Assembly: GCF_900110855.1 (NCBI RefSeq)
Contig: NZ_FOFA01000007.1
Location: 1-64,000, forward strand
Source of the DNA: Microlunatus flavus
Lineage (GTDB): Bacteria > Actinomycetota > Actinomycetes > Propionibacteriales > Propionibacteriaceae
Direction of reading: 5' to 3'
DNA length: 64,000 bases
Positions 33,448-42,517 of the stretch are shown piece after piece. The notes beneath the pieces are model-generated. The model was not told the origin of the DNA. It saw only the letters and a program-made list of their open reading frames with translations, and made no database searches. Made by a program: the position numbers and the translations under genes. The stretch's first letter is position 1; each line of letters begins with the position of its first letter.

Positions 33448-34781
33448 CGGACCGGGGCCTGGCCGGGACGCTCCTCGGCGGCACGTTCCTCGACAACGCC
33501 TTCCTCGACGAGGCCGACGCCCGGCTGGCGCAGACCGACGCGCACCTGGCCCGGGCCTACCCGGGCGGTCGCGGGCAGCGTCAGCCCGTGCACACCGTCT
33601 ACGTCCCCGGGCCGCGCTACACCGCCGACCTGCCGCGGCGGTGGGGGAGCGAGGCCGCAGCGCTGCTGGACCAGCACGGCGGGATCGACGCGCTGACCGC
33701 GCTCGTCGGGCTGCCCGACGACGTCGCCGAGCGGGTCGCGCCCCGCGTCGTCGCCAAGCTCGCGAGCGAGCCGGTCGAGGACCTGCGGATCGACTTCGAG
33801 GACGGCTACGGCCGGCCCGGCGACGCGCAGGAGGACGCCGACGTCGTCCGGGCGGCGACCGCCCTCGCCGGCGCGCTGCGCGAGGGGCGGGCACCGGCCT
33901 TCGTCGGGATCCGGTTCAAGTGCTTCGAGGCGCCCACTCGGCGCCGCGGGCTGCGGACCCTCGACCTCTTCCTCGCCACCCTGCTGGAGCACGGCGAGCT
34001 GCCCGACGGCCTGCGGCTGACGCTGCCGAAGGTCAGCACCGCGAGCCAGGTCGACGTGATGGTCGACGCCTGCGCGGCGATCGAGCGGGCGGCCGGGCTG
34101 CCCGAGGGCCGTCTCGGCTTCGAGGTGCAGGTGGAGACGCCGCCGCTGGTCCTGGGCGCCGACGGCCGCAACGAGGTCGCCGCCGCGCTGCACGCGGGCG
34201 CCGGTCGGGTCACCGGGCTGCACTACGGGACGTACGACTACAGCGCCTCGCTGGAGGTCGCCGCCGAGCAGCAGTCGATGGCGCACCCCGCCGCCGACCA
34301 CGCCAAGCTGGTGATGCAGACCGCCGCCGCCGAGACCGGGGTGCAGCTCTCCGACGGTTCCACGAACGTGCTCCCCGTGGGCGACGCCGACGCGGTGCGC
34401 CACGCCTGGCGGCTGCACCACGACCTGGTCCGCCGCAGCCTGGAGCGCGCCTACTACCAGGGCTGGGACCTGCACCCGGGCCAGCTGCCGACCCGCTTCC
34501 TGGCCACCTTCGCGTTCTTCGCCGGCGGCTTCGACCGCGCCGCCGGCCGCCTGCGCGCGTACCTGCAGCGCGACGAGGGCGGTGTCCTCGACGAGCCGGC
34601 GACCGCGCGGGCGCTGGCCCGCTTCGTCGACCGCGGCGTGTCCTGCGGGGCCGTCGACGAGGAGACGCTGCGCGGCGCGACCGGCCTCGACCGCACGGCG
34701 CTGGCCCGCCTGGCCCAGCCCAAGTCCGACACCGAGAGCCTCCGCGCTCCGGTCCCCCCGCTCGAGGAGGAGCACGCGTGA
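33444..34781 (+). CDS. DUF6986-type aldolase/citrate-lyase-like protein of unknown function
   Basis: A 445-aa protein with a HpcH/HpaI or CitE-like TIM-barrel pattern. Acidic metal-site-like segments DLRIDFEDGYGRPGDAQED and EVQVETPPLVLG, and substrate-loop features GIRFKCFEAPTRRRGLRTLD and TGLHYGTYDYSASL, suggest Mg-dependent binding of a 2-oxoacid or CoA ester. The reaction is not known. It overlaps both neighbours by 4 bases (aceB stop and allE start), so it is made in step with malate synthase and ureidoglycine aminohydrolase. A role with glyoxylate or a ureide carbon skeleton is inferred from that position. Confidence 0.75.
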   Translation: MTDRGLAGTLLGGTFLDNAFLDEADARLAQTDAHLARAYPGGRGQRQPVHTVYVPGPRYTADLPRRWGSEAAALLDQHGGIDALTALVGLPDDVAERVAPRVVAKLASEPVEDLRIDFEDGYGRPGDAQEDADVVRAATALAGALREGRAPAFVGIRFKCFEAPTRRRGLRTLDLFLATLLEHGELPDGLRLTLPKVSTASQVDVMVDACAAIERAAGLPEGRLGFEVQVETPPLVLGADGRNEVAAALHAGAGRVTGLHYGTYDYSASLEVAAEQQSMAHPAADHAKLVMQTAAAETGVQLSDGSTNVLPVGDADAVRHAWRLHHDLVRRSLERAYYQGWDLHPGQLPTRFLATFAFFAGGFDRAAGRLRAYLQRDEGGVLDEPATARALARFVDRGVSCGAVDEETLRGATGLDRTALARLAQPKSDTESLRAPVPPLEEEHA

Positions 34782-35680
34782 CCAGCCCCGGGACGACCGA
34801 CCCGACCAGCGCCGACCCCGCCCGGCTGGAGCCGCAGGGCGCGCCGCTGCCGTTCACCGGCTACCACGTCGCCGCCGGCGGGCACCCTCCGCAGACCGCG
34901 CTGATGACCGACCGGGCGATGTTCACCGAGGCGTACGCGGTCATCCCCAGCGGCGTGATCCGCGACATCACGGCCAGCTACCTGCCCTTCTGGGACGCGA
35001 CCCGCGCGTGGGTGCTCGCACGGCCGCTGTCCGGCTTCGCCGAGACGTTCTCGCAGTACGTCATGGAGGTCTCGTCCGGCGGCGGCAGCGACCGCCCGGA
35101 GCAGGACCCCGCGGCGGAGGGCGTCCTCTTCGTCGTCGACGGGGAGGGGCGGCTGACGCTCGACGAGACGGAGCACCGGCTCGAGGCCGGCAGCTTCGTC
35201 TACCTTCCGCCGGGGCAGCGCTGGACGCTGCACAACGACGGGACGGACCCCTTGAGCTTCCACTGGGTCCGCAAGGCGTACGAGCGCGTCGAGGGCCTCC
35301 CTGCGCCCGAGGCGTTCGTCAGCAGCGACCGCGACGTCGCCCCGACGCCGATGCCGGACACCGACGGCCGGTGGGCGACGACGCGGTTCGTCGACCCGGC
35401 CGACCTGCGCCACGACATGCACGTCAACGTCGTCACCTTCGAGCCCGGCGCGGTGATCCCCTTCGCCGAGACCCACGTGATGGAGCACGGCCTCTACGTC
35501 CTCGAGGGCAAGGCGGTCTACCGCCTCAACACCGACTGGGTCGAGGTCACCGCCGGTGACTTCATGTGGCTGCGGGCCTTCTGCCCGCAGGCCTGCTACG
35601 CGGGCGGTCCGGGAAGGTTCCGCTACCTGCTCTACAAGGACGTCAACCGGCACGCCCGCCTCTCGCGGCAGTTCCTCTGA
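34778..35680 (+). CDS. allE: (S)-ureidoglycine aminohydrolase
   Basis: A 300-aa double-cupin enzyme that removes ammonia from (S)-ureidoglycine to give (S)-ureidoglycolate. The N-terminal cupin contains SGGGSDRPEQDPAAEGVLFV and YLPPGQRWTLHN. The C-terminal cupin has the metal-site pattern VTFEPGAVIPFAETHVMEHG, then GLYVLEGKAVYRLNTDWVEV and FCPQACYAGG. All expected His/Glu ligands seem present. GTG 34778 overlaps the previous stop and has GAGGAGGAG upstream. It implies the allantoate amidohydrolase (AllC) route rather than allantoicase, although allC is absent from the window. Confidence 0.92.
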   Translation: MTSPGTTDPTSADPARLEPQGAPLPFTGYHVAAGGHPPQTALMTDRAMFTEAYAVIPSGVIRDITASYLPFWDATRAWVLARPLSGFAETFSQYVMEVSSGGGSDRPEQDPAAEGVLFVVDGEGRLTLDETEHRLEAGSFVYLPPGQRWTLHNDGTDPLSFHWVRKAYERVEGLPAPEAFVSSDRDVAPTPMPDTDGRWATTRFVDPADLRHDMHVNVVTFEPGAVIPFAETHVMEHGLYVLEGKAVYRLNTDWVEVTAGDFMWLRAFCPQACYAGGPGRFRYLLYKDVNRHARLSRQFL

Positions 35681-35755
35681 CACCGCGTCGCTGAGAGGTC
35701 GCAGGCCCAGGACCGCGACCCGACCGACACCCACCCGTCACGAGAGGTCAGCACG

Positions 35756-37216
35756 ATGTCGGGCATGACCCAGACCGCGCAGGACCGGCACCCGGTCGAC
35801 GCCGTGCTGCCCGCCCCGCAGATGCTGCTCTACGGGCTGCAGCACGTGCTCAGCATGTACGCGGGCGTCGTGGCGGTGCCGCTGATCATCGGCACGGCGC
35901 TCAAGCTCTCGCCGACCGACATCACCTTCCTGGTCTCGGCCGGGCTGTTCATGTCCGGTGTCGCGACCCTCCTGCAGACCCTCGGGGTCTGGAAGATCGG
36001 GGCTCGGCAGCCGATCGTCCAGGGCACCTCGTTCGCGGCCGTCTCCACGATGCTCGCCGTGGGTCTGGCCGCGGGGGGCGGCCGCGACGGGCTGCGCGCG
36101 ATCTTCGGCGCCCTGCTGCTGGCGGGGGCGATCGCCTTCCTGATCGCGCCCGTCTTCACCCAGCTGCTGCACTTCTTCCCCGAGGTCGTCACCGGCGTCG
36201 TGATCACGGTGATCGGCATCTCGCTGCTGCCCGTGGCCATCCGCTGGGCGGGCGGCGGCACGCCGGGGGTGACGCCGACCTTCGGCGCGCCGACGAACCT
36301 GCTCGTCGCGTTCCTCACCGTCGTGATCATCGTGCTGATCTACCGCTTCGCGCCGCCGTTCTTCAGCCGCGTCGCGATCCTGCTCGGGCTGGTGCTCGGC
36401 ACCGTCGTGGCCATCCCCTTCGGCCTCACCAGCTTCTCCCGCATCGGCGACGCCGGCATCTTCCAGGTCCCGACGCCCTTCCACTTCGGGACGCCGGTCT
36501 TCGCCGTCGGCGCGACGATCTCGATGCTCGTGGTGATGCTGGTGATCATGACCGAGACGACGGCCGACATCCTGGCCATCGGCGAGGTCGTCGGCAAGCC
36601 CGCCGACCGGCAGACGGTGACCAACGGGCTGCGGGCCGACATGGGGGCCACCGCGCTGGCGAGCGTGTTCAACGGCTTCTCTCTGAGCGCCTTCGCCCAG
36701 AACGTCGGCCTCGTCGCGATCACCGGCATCAAGAGCCGCTTCGTCGTCGCCGTCAGCGGCGCGATCCTCGTCGTCCTCGGGCTCTTCCCGGTGCTCGGTG
36801 CGCTGGTCGCGCTCGTGCCGCTGCCCGTGCTCGGCGGCGCGGGGCTGGCCCTGTTCGGCACCGTCGCCGCGAGCGGCATCCGGACCCTGTCGCGGGTCGA
36901 CTTCTCCGGCAACGCGAACATCGTCATCGTGGCCTTCTCGCTCGCCATGGGCCTGATCCCGATCGCCGTGCCGACCTTCTACGACGCGTTCCCGTCCTGG
37001 TTCACGGTGATCTTCGATTCCGGCATCACCGCGGCCGCGCTGACGGCGGTCCTGCTCAACGTCGTCTTCAACATCCTGGGCCGCGAGCCGGCGCCGAGCG
37101 AGGGTCCGATCTCGGCCGAGGGGCCCGCCCCCGCGGCGATCTCGCGAGAGGACGAGGCGAGACTCGACCCCTCGGGTCCCGTGGCGCGCGGGGAACAGCG
37201 GGCGGCGAACCCGTGA
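35756..37216 (+). CDS. NCS2-family purine (urate/xanthine) permease
   Basis: A 486-aa membrane transporter with about 14 hydrophobic segments. It begins HPVDAVLPAPQMLLYGLQHVLSMYAGVVAVPLIIG, the NCS2/NAT opening. Other family segments are QPIVQGTSFAAVS, MTETTADILAIGEVVGKPAD and the NAT-motif region with SAFAQNVGLVAITGIKSR. The urate/xanthine subgroup is favoured by its place directly before uraH and uricase. ATG 35756 has a GAGAGGT site. A second NCS2 protein with a fused domain is at 47915, so two purine importers are encoded. Confidence 0.9.
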   Translation: MSGMTQTAQDRHPVDAVLPAPQMLLYGLQHVLSMYAGVVAVPLIIGTALKLSPTDITFLVSAGLFMSGVATLLQTLGVWKIGARQPIVQGTSFAAVSTMLAVGLAAGGGRDGLRAIFGALLLAGAIAFLIAPVFTQLLHFFPEVVTGVVITVIGISLLPVAIRWAGGGTPGVTPTFGAPTNLLVAFLTVVIIVLIYRFAPPFFSRVAILLGLVLGTVVAIPFGLTSFSRIGDAGIFQVPTPFHFGTPVFAVGATISMLVVMLVIMTETTADILAIGEVVGKPADRQTVTNGLRADMGATALASVFNGFSLSAFAQNVGLVAITGIKSRFVVAVSGAILVVLGLFPVLGALVALVPLPVLGGAGLALFGTVAASGIRTLSRVDFSGNANIVIVAFSLAMGLIPIAVPTFYDAFPSWFTVIFDSGITAAALTAVLLNVVFNILGREPAPSEGPISAEGPAPAAISREDEARLDPSGPVARGEQRAANP

Positions 37217-37247
37217 GCCCGGGGGCCGGACGGACAGAAGGAGACCG

Positions 37248-37574
37248 ATGAGCTTCGTGACCGCGCACGTGCTCGACGCGAGCGCCGGCAGGCCGGCCAC
37301 CGGGGTCGCCGTGACGCTGTCCGACGCGTCGGGAGGCGTGCTCGCCGAGGCCGTGACGAACGACGACGGCCGGGTGACCGACCTCGGGCCCGACGCGCTC
37401 GAGCCCGGGACGTACGAGGTGCGGTTCGCCAGCGGCGCCCACTTCGCCGCGCAGGGCGTCGCGTGCTTCCACCCGTACGTGCCCGTCGTCTTCACCGTCG
37501 AGGCCGGCCAGGCGCACTACCACGTGCCCCTGCTGCTGAGCCCGTTCGCCTACACGACCTACCGCGGCAGCTGA
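37248..37574 (+). CDS. uraH: 5-hydroxyisourate hydrolase
   Basis: A 108-aa transthyretin-like enzyme that opens 5-hydroxyisourate, the uricase product, to OHCU. It has the N-terminal TAHVLDASAGRPATG and the diagnostic C-terminal YRGS. HFAAQGVACFHPYVPVVFTV is the central segment, and the family's active-site His and Arg residues are visible (HVLD, HFAA..FHPY, YRGS). It is 31 bases after the permease and 57 before uricase, in one operon. There is no signal peptide, so it is cytosolic. Confidence 0.95.
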   Translation: MSFVTAHVLDASAGRPATGVAVTLSDASGGVLAEAVTNDDGRVTDLGPDALEPGTYEVRFASGAHFAAQGVACFHPYVPVVFTVEAGQAHYHVPLLLSPFAYTTYRGS

Positions 37575-37631
37575 GCCCGCACCGCGCCTGCTGAGCGTCC
37601 AGACCCGCACGACCCGACGGAGGGAACCGCC

Positions 37632-38522
37632 ATGACCGAGATCCGGCTGACCGCCAACCAGTACGGCAAGGCCGAGAACCGGGTTGTCCGCGTCACGCGC
37701 GACACCGACCGGCACGACCTGGTCGACCTGAACGTGACGTCGCAGCTGCGGGGGGACTTCGACGCGGCGTTCCTCGAGGGCGACAACGCCCACGTCGTCG
37801 CGACGGACACGCAGAAGAACACGATCTTCGCATTCGCCCGGGAGCCGATCAGCTCACCGGAGCAGTTCCTGGTCAAGCTCGCCGACCACTTCACCGGTGA
37901 GTTCGCCTGGGTGAGCGGCGGTCGCTGGGCGGCGGAGGAGTTCGGCTGGTCGCGGATCGGCGACCACGACCACTCCTTCTACCGCAGCTCGCCGGAGACC
38001 CGCACCGCCGTCCTCGTCCGTGACGGCGGCACCGACGCGCTGATCTCGGGCTTCTCCGGCCTGACGGTGATGAAGACGACGCAGTCCGGCTTCGTCGGCT
38101 ACCCGCGCGACCGCTACACGACGCTGCCCGAGACCGAGGACCGCATCCTCGCGACCGACGTCTCGACGCGCTGGCGCTACCGGGCCGACGCGGTCGACGG
38201 CCTCGACTTCGACGCGACGTACGACAGCATCAAGGCGACGATCATGACCACGTTCACGCAGGGCTACTCGAAGGCCCTGCAGCAGACGCTGCACGCGATG
38301 GCGGCCGCGGTCATCGAGGCGCACGACGTCGTCGACGAGATCAAGTTCTCCTGCCCGAACAAGCACCACTTCCTGTCGGACCTGTCGCCGTTCGAGCTGG
38401 ACAACCCGGGCGTCGTCTTCTACGCCGCCGACCGCCCGTACGGGCTCATCGAGGCGACGTTCCAGCGCGAGGGCGCCCCGACGGCCGACGCCGCCTGGGT
38501 CGGGATCGCCGGCTTCTGCTGA
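37632..38522 (+). CDS. uaZ: Uricase (factor-independent urate hydroxylase)
   Basis: A 296-aa tunnelling-fold oxidase that converts urate, O2 and water to 5-hydroxyisourate and H2O2. Recognisable pieces are MTEIRLTANQYGKAENRVVRV, VATDTQKNTIFAFA with the active-site Thr-Asp loop, SGFVGYPRDRYTTLPETEDR, and FSCPNKHHFLSDLSPF. Length is that of the single-domain enzyme, not the PucL fusion. It ends the operon, and a large hairpin follows at 38570. H2O2 made here could need catalase or peroxidase. The broken haem peroxidase upstream is exported and not an obvious partner. Confidence 0.95.
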   Translation: MTEIRLTANQYGKAENRVVRVTRDTDRHDLVDLNVTSQLRGDFDAAFLEGDNAHVVATDTQKNTIFAFAREPISSPEQFLVKLADHFTGEFAWVSGGRWAAEEFGWSRIGDHDHSFYRSSPETRTAVLVRDGGTDALISGFSGLTVMKTTQSGFVGYPRDRYTTLPETEDRILATDVSTRWRYRADAVDGLDFDATYDSIKATIMTTFTQGYSKALQQTLHAMAAAVIEAHDVVDEIKFSCPNKHHFLSDLSPFELDNPGVVFYAADRPYGLIEATFQREGAPTADAAWVGIAGFC

Positions 38523-38569
38523 GCTGCTGGTCACGTCCCAGGCCGGCGAGGCTCTCTCCCGATCTCCCG

Positions 38570-38626
38570 CGAGCGGTAGGTTGCCGCGCCCAATCGGTCG
38601 ACCCAGGCGCGGCAACCTACCGCTCG
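38570..38626. terminator. Perfect 21-bp hairpin between convergent genes
   Basis: Arms 38570-38590 and 38606-38626 are exact complements around a 15-base loop. They begin CGAGCGGTAGG, a segment that recurs in the 41148 hairpin. It lies between uricase and the MFS gene. Confidence 0.7.
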
Positions 38627-38659
38627 GCGGGGTGTGAGGGGTAGGGCCGCAGTGGCGGG

Positions 38660-40048
38660 TCAGCGGTGGGCGTGCACGATGTGCAGGCCGAGCCGCGAGC
38701 GGCGGTGCAGCTCGAGCTCCACGGTGAGGTGCGCGCGGTGGGCGATGACGAGCCCGACGCCGATGGACACCAGCGCCACGAGCGCGCCGCAGCCGAGCAT
38801 GCTCGCGCGGGCACCGACGTGGTCGATGAGCCAGCCGACCACCGGTCCGCCGACGGCCTGGCCGCCGAGCAGCACGAGCAGGTAGACGCCCATGACCCGA
38901 CCGCGGAGCGCGGGCGGCGCCGTGGTCTGGACGAGCGAGTTGGCGCCGGTGAGGAAGAGCAGCGTGCAGAAGCCGACGACGACGAGCACGGCGCCGAACG
39001 CCCAGGCCGACGGCGCGATCGCCGCGACCATCAGCATGGCGCCGAGCAGCACGAGGGTCCCGGTCAGCGTCCGGACCCGGGGCGCCGAGTGCCGGCGGGC
39101 CGACACGACCGCCCCGGCGAGCGCGCCGAGGGCGCTCAGGGAGTTGAAGAGGCTGTAGCCGCCGACGCCGGCGGTGAAGACGTGGTCCGCGAACGCCGCG
39201 AGGATCACCGGCATGTTCAGCCCGAAGAGGCCGATGGTCGCGGCCAGCACGATGGACCAGGCGACCTCCGACGTACGCCCGATGTAGCGCAGCGCGGCCC
39301 GCAGCTCGCCCGCACCGCCCTCGGAGCGCTCGGGGACGAGCGCGGCCTGCGGGCGGATGACCAGCACCATCGACACGACGACCAGGCAGGCCGCCGCGTT
39401 GAGCAGGAACGACCAGCCCTGGCCGACCGCGTGGATCAGGGCACCGGACAGGGCGGGACCCACGAGCGCGCCGAGCTGGAAGACCGAGGAGTTGAGGCTC
39501 ACGGCGTTGCGGATGTGGTGCGGCCCGACGAGCTCGGAGACGAAGACCTGGCGGGTCGGGTTGTCGACGACGGTGACCAGGCCGAGGACGGCGGCGAGCA
39601 CGTAGACGTGCCAGGCCTGCACCGTGTGGGTGAGCGCGAGCGTGCCGAGGGTGGCGGCGACGAGCGCCGCGGTCGACTGCGTGACGACGAGGATCCGCCG
39701 CTTGGGGAAGCGGTCGGCGACCACGCCGCCGAAGAGGCCGAGCAGGAGCATCGGCAGGAACTGCAGGGCCACGGCCACCCCGACGGCGGTCACGCTGCCG
39801 GTCAGCTCGAGCACGAGCCAGTCCTGCGCGATGCGCTGCATCCACAGACCCGTGGTCGCCACGACCTGGGAGGTCAGGAAGAGCCGGTAGTCGCGCACCT
39901 CCAGCGCGGCCAACGACCGGGGCCAGGTGCGGACGCGTCCGGCGCGCCGCAGGGCGGACGCTGCGGTGGTGCGCGCGGCGGGCTGGGAGGACTGGGACGT
40001 CGGAGACGTCAGGGCGTGTTCGGCGGGAGCCGCGGACACAGGGTTCAC
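38660..40048 (-). CDS. MFS transporter (EntS/MFS_3-like)
   Basis: A 462-aa transporter with 12 predicted membrane segments and a 50-residue basic N-terminal extension. ALEVRDYRLFLTSQVVATTG and the loop GGVVADRFPKRRILVVTQ are typical of the MFS_3 (EntS-like) exporters. The substrate is unknown. It is divergent from a LysR regulator with 203 bases between, which probably controls it. It sits between uricase and guanine deaminase, so export of a purine or a metabolite is possible but unproven. GTG 40048 is the only reasonable start and its ribosome site is weak. Confidence 0.82.
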   Translation of the reverse strand: MNPVSAAPAEHALTSPTSQSSQPAARTTAASALRRAGRVRTWPRSLAALEVRDYRLFLTSQVVATTGLWMQRIAQDWLVLELTGSVTAVGVAVALQFLPMLLLGLFGGVVADRFPKRRILVVTQSTAALVAATLGTLALTHTVQAWHVYVLAAVLGLVTVVDNPTRQVFVSELVGPHHIRNAVSLNSSVFQLGALVGPALSGALIHAVGQGWSFLLNAAACLVVVSMVLVIRPQAALVPERSEGGAGELRAALRYIGRTSEVAWSIVLAATIGLFGLNMPVILAAFADHVFTAGVGGYSLFNSLSALGALAGAVVSARRHSAPRVRTLTGTLVLLGAMLMVAAIAPSAWAFGAVLVVVGFCTLLFLTGANSLVQTTAPPALRGRVMGVYLLVLLGGQAVGGPVVGWLIDHVGARASMLGCGALVALVSIGVGLVIAHRAHLTVELELHRRSRLGLHIVHAHR

Positions 40049-40192
40049 CCGAATTCGAGAAGCGAGGCGGTGCGGAGCGGCACCTCACGAGGGGGGCGCC
40101 GGCTCACAGGGTCTCGGCTCGACGATGAACCGACCGCTCGAGACTAAAACGCTCAAGGAGGATTGCGCGGCGGAATGGACTCGATTTCTCCT

Positions 40193-40207
40193 ATTGTGTT
40201 CCCCAAT
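40193..40207. promoter_or_regulatory. LysR-type box ATTG-N7-CAAT
   Basis: This 15-base imperfect palindrome has the T-N11-A form and ATTG/CAAT ends, 45 bases before the LysR ATG in the MFS/LysR divergent region. It is a likely target of that regulator. Confidence 0.45.
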
Positions 40208-40251
40208 GACCGGGCCGTACGAGGCCCCGGCGCGGCGGACGAGGGGTGCCG

Positions 40252-41142
40252 ATGGCGCAGGACGTGACCTTCGACCCGGTGCTCCTGCGCACCTTCCTCG
40301 CGGTGGCGACGGGCCTCAGCTTCACGCGCGCCGCCGAGCAGCTCGGGCTCAGCCAGCCGACCGTCTCGCAGCACGTGCGGCGGCTCGAGGAGGTGGCCAA
40401 GCGCCAGCTCCTGCGCCGCGACACCCGCTCGGTGTCCCTCACCGACAACGGTCAGGCCATGGCCGGCTTCGCGCGCACGATCCTCGCGGCGAACGACGAG
40501 GCGGTCGCGTACTTCACGGGCTCGGCGATGAGCGGCCGGCTGCGGTTCGGGGCGGCGGACGAGCTGGCGCTGAGCGAGCTGCCGACGATCCTCCGGCAGT
40601 TCCGCGAGCTCTACCCCCGGATCAACCTCGAGCTCACCGTCACCCAGAGCGGCACGCTCTACCGCCGCCTCGTGGCCAACCACCTCGACCTGATCTTCAT
40701 CAACCAGGAGGCCGACCTCGGCCGGGGCACCCTCGTCCGCCGCGACCGGCTCGTCTGGGTCGGCATCGAGCGGATCCAGCTTGCGCCGGACCAGCCCGTC
40801 CCGGTGATCACGTACCACGCACCGAGCCTCAGCCGGTCGGCCGCCATCAACGCCCTGGACGAGGCTCACCGCACCTGGCGGATCACGTGCAACACCCGCG
40901 AGATCAACGGCGTGCTGGCGGCCGCCCGCGCGGGCATCGGCATCTGCGTCCTGGCCCAGAGCCGGGTGCCCGGCGACCTCCGGATCCTCTCGGGCCGCTT
41001 CGACCTGCCCGCACTGCCCGACGTCGAGATGGCCCTCGTCGACAACCCGCGCTCCGCCCGCGAGCCCATCGAGGCGCTCAGCCGGGCGATCGTCAACCTG
41101 CCGCTCGGCCCGCACCTGGCGTCGGAACGTTCGCCGCGCTGA
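40252..41142 (+). CDS. LysR-family transcriptional regulator
   Basis: A 296-aa regulator. The winged HTH is [36 protein letters not shown] (about 11-45), followed by the two-lobe effector domain ([24 protein letters not shown]). The [18 protein letters not shown] segment is typical of the C-terminal lobe. ATG 40252 has GAGG 7 bases upstream and is chosen over the GTG two codons earlier. Divergence from the MFS gene and the LysR-type box suggest that it controls that exporter and itself. The inducer is unknown. Confidence 0.88.
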   Translation: MAQDVTFDPVLLRTFLAVATGLSFTRAAEQLGLSQPTVSQHVRRLEEVAKRQLLRRDTRSVSLTDNGQAMAGFARTILAANDEAVAYFTGSAMSGRLRFGAADELALSELPTILRQFRELYPRINLELTVTQSGTLYRRLVANHLDLIFINQEADLGRGTLVRRDRLVWVGIERIQLAPDQPVPVITYHAPSLSRSAAINALDEAHRTWRITCNTREINGVLAAARAGIGICVLAQSRVPGDLRILSGRFDLPALPDVEMALVDNPRSAREPIEALSRAIVNLPLGPHLASERSPR

Positions 41143-41147
41143 CCCGC

Positions 41148-41202
41148 GAGCGGTAGGCCTTCCCGCTCCGAAGCGTTCGGCGACCGGGCAGGCGTACCGC
41201 TC
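41148..41202. terminator. Imperfect hairpin between convergent LysR and guaD genes
   Basis: 18-base arms 41148-41165 and 41185-41202 match in 16 positions. The outer part GAGCGGTAGG is the same as in the 38570 hairpin. Confidence 0.55.
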
Positions 41203-41209
41203 AACGAGG

Positions 41210-42517
41210 TCAGGTACCGCTCGCGGTGATCAGCCGGCGACCGGCCGACCAGACGCCCGCCACGTCGGCCGGCGTGCCGAGCGCGAAGACGCGGGCGAGG
41301 AGGTCGCTCGCGTCCTTGGCGTGGGCCAGGTTGACCGCCAGCGTGCTGCTGGGCGCCGGCCGCAGCCAGACGGCGTCGAACTCCTTGCCCACGCCCAGGT
41401 CGCCGACGCGGTCGGACAGGCCGAGGGCCTCGGCGCCGGCGCGCGTGGTCAGGTGCAGCAGGTGCACGGGGGACAGCGGTACGCCCTCGGCGCCGAGGAG
41501 CTGCTGCACGAAGTAGGCCTGCAGCCCCTCCTTGACCAGCGAGAACCCGGTGCCGGCCCCGACGTCGCTCCCGAGCGCCACGCCGACGCCGCGCTCGAGG
41601 TGGCGCCGCAGCGGGAACAGCCCGCTGCCGAGCGCCGCGTTGCTCGTCGGGCAGTGCGCGACCCACGCGCGGGCGTCGGCGAGGACGTCGAGCTCGTGGT
41701 CGGTGGGGTGCACGTTGTGCGCGAGCACGGTGCGGGGACCGACGAGGCCGTGGTGGGCGTACGTGTCGAGGTAGTGGCGCCGTTCCGGGAACAGCGCGCG
41801 AACCTCCTCGACCTCGGCGCCGTTCTCGTTGACGTGCGACGTGAGGAACAGGCCGTCCGCCGCGTCGAGGAGCTCGGCGCACACGTCGAGCAGCGGTTCG
41901 GAGGCCGAGAGCGAGAAGCGCGGGGTGACCGCGTACCGCAACCGGTCCTGCCCGTGCCACCGCTCGATGAGCTTGCGCCCCTCGGACAGCGCGACCTCGG
42001 GCGTGGTCAGCAGCTCGTCGCGCAGGATGCGGTCGCTCACCACCTGCCCGGCGGTGATCCGCAGGCCGCGCCGCTCGGCCGCCGTGAACAGGGTGTCGAC
42101 GGCGTCGGCGAAGTGCGAGCCGAAGACGAGCGCGGTCGTCGTCCCCGCCGCGACGAGCCCGTCGAGGAACTCCTCGGCGACCACGGCCGCGTACGCGTTG
42201 TCGGCCAGTCGCGCCTCCTCCGGCAGCGCGCAGTCACGGAGCCAGTCGAGCAGCGGCATGCCCAGCCCGCCGATCGCGCGGACCTGCGGGTAGTGCACGT
42301 GGGTGTCGACGAACCCCGGCAGCAGCACGCCGTCACGCAGGTCGACGGTGTCCTCGTCGGGGTGGGACCGGCGGAGGTCGGCGTACGGGCCGCGCTCGAC
42401 GACGCGACCGTCGCGCACGAGCAGGCCGGCGTCGTCGTCGGCGCGGAGGGCGGCGGAGGGTTCGGTCGTGAAGGGGTTCGCGGCGACGTCGACGACCAGG
42501 GCGCGGTAGAGGGTCAT
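41210..42517 (-). CDS. guaD: Guanine deaminase
   Basis: A 435-aa amidohydrolase that converts guanine to xanthine. The metal site HxH is in [40 protein letters not shown] and the metal-binding Asp in [15 protein letters not shown] are all present, as in the zinc-dependent ATZ/TRZ-type guanine deaminases. It is the last gene of the xdhA-xdhB-xdhC-guaD operon, and its ATG overlaps the xdhC stop. It supplies xanthine for the dehydrogenase in the same transcript. Confidence 0.93.
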   Translation of the reverse strand: MTLYRALVVDVAANPFTTEPSAALRADDDAGLLVRDGRVVERGPYADLRRSHPDEDTVDLRDGVLLPGFVDTHVHYPQVRAIGGLGMPLLDWLRDCALPEEARLADNAYAAVVAEEFLDGLVAAGTTTALVFGSHFADAVDTLFTAAERRGLRITAGQVVSDRILRDELLTTPEVALSEGRKLIERWHGQDRLRYAVTPRFSLSASEPLLDVCAELLDAADGLFLTSHVNENGAEVEEVRALFPERRHYLDTYAHHGLVGPRTVLAHNVHPTDHELDVLADARAWVAHCPTSNAALGSGLFPLRRHLERGVGVALGSDVGAGTGFSLVKEGLQAYFVQQLLGAEGVPLSPVHLLHLTTRAGAEALGLSDRVGDLGVGKEFDAVWLRPAPSSTLAVNLAHAKDASDLLARVFALGTPADVAGVWSAGRRLITASGT

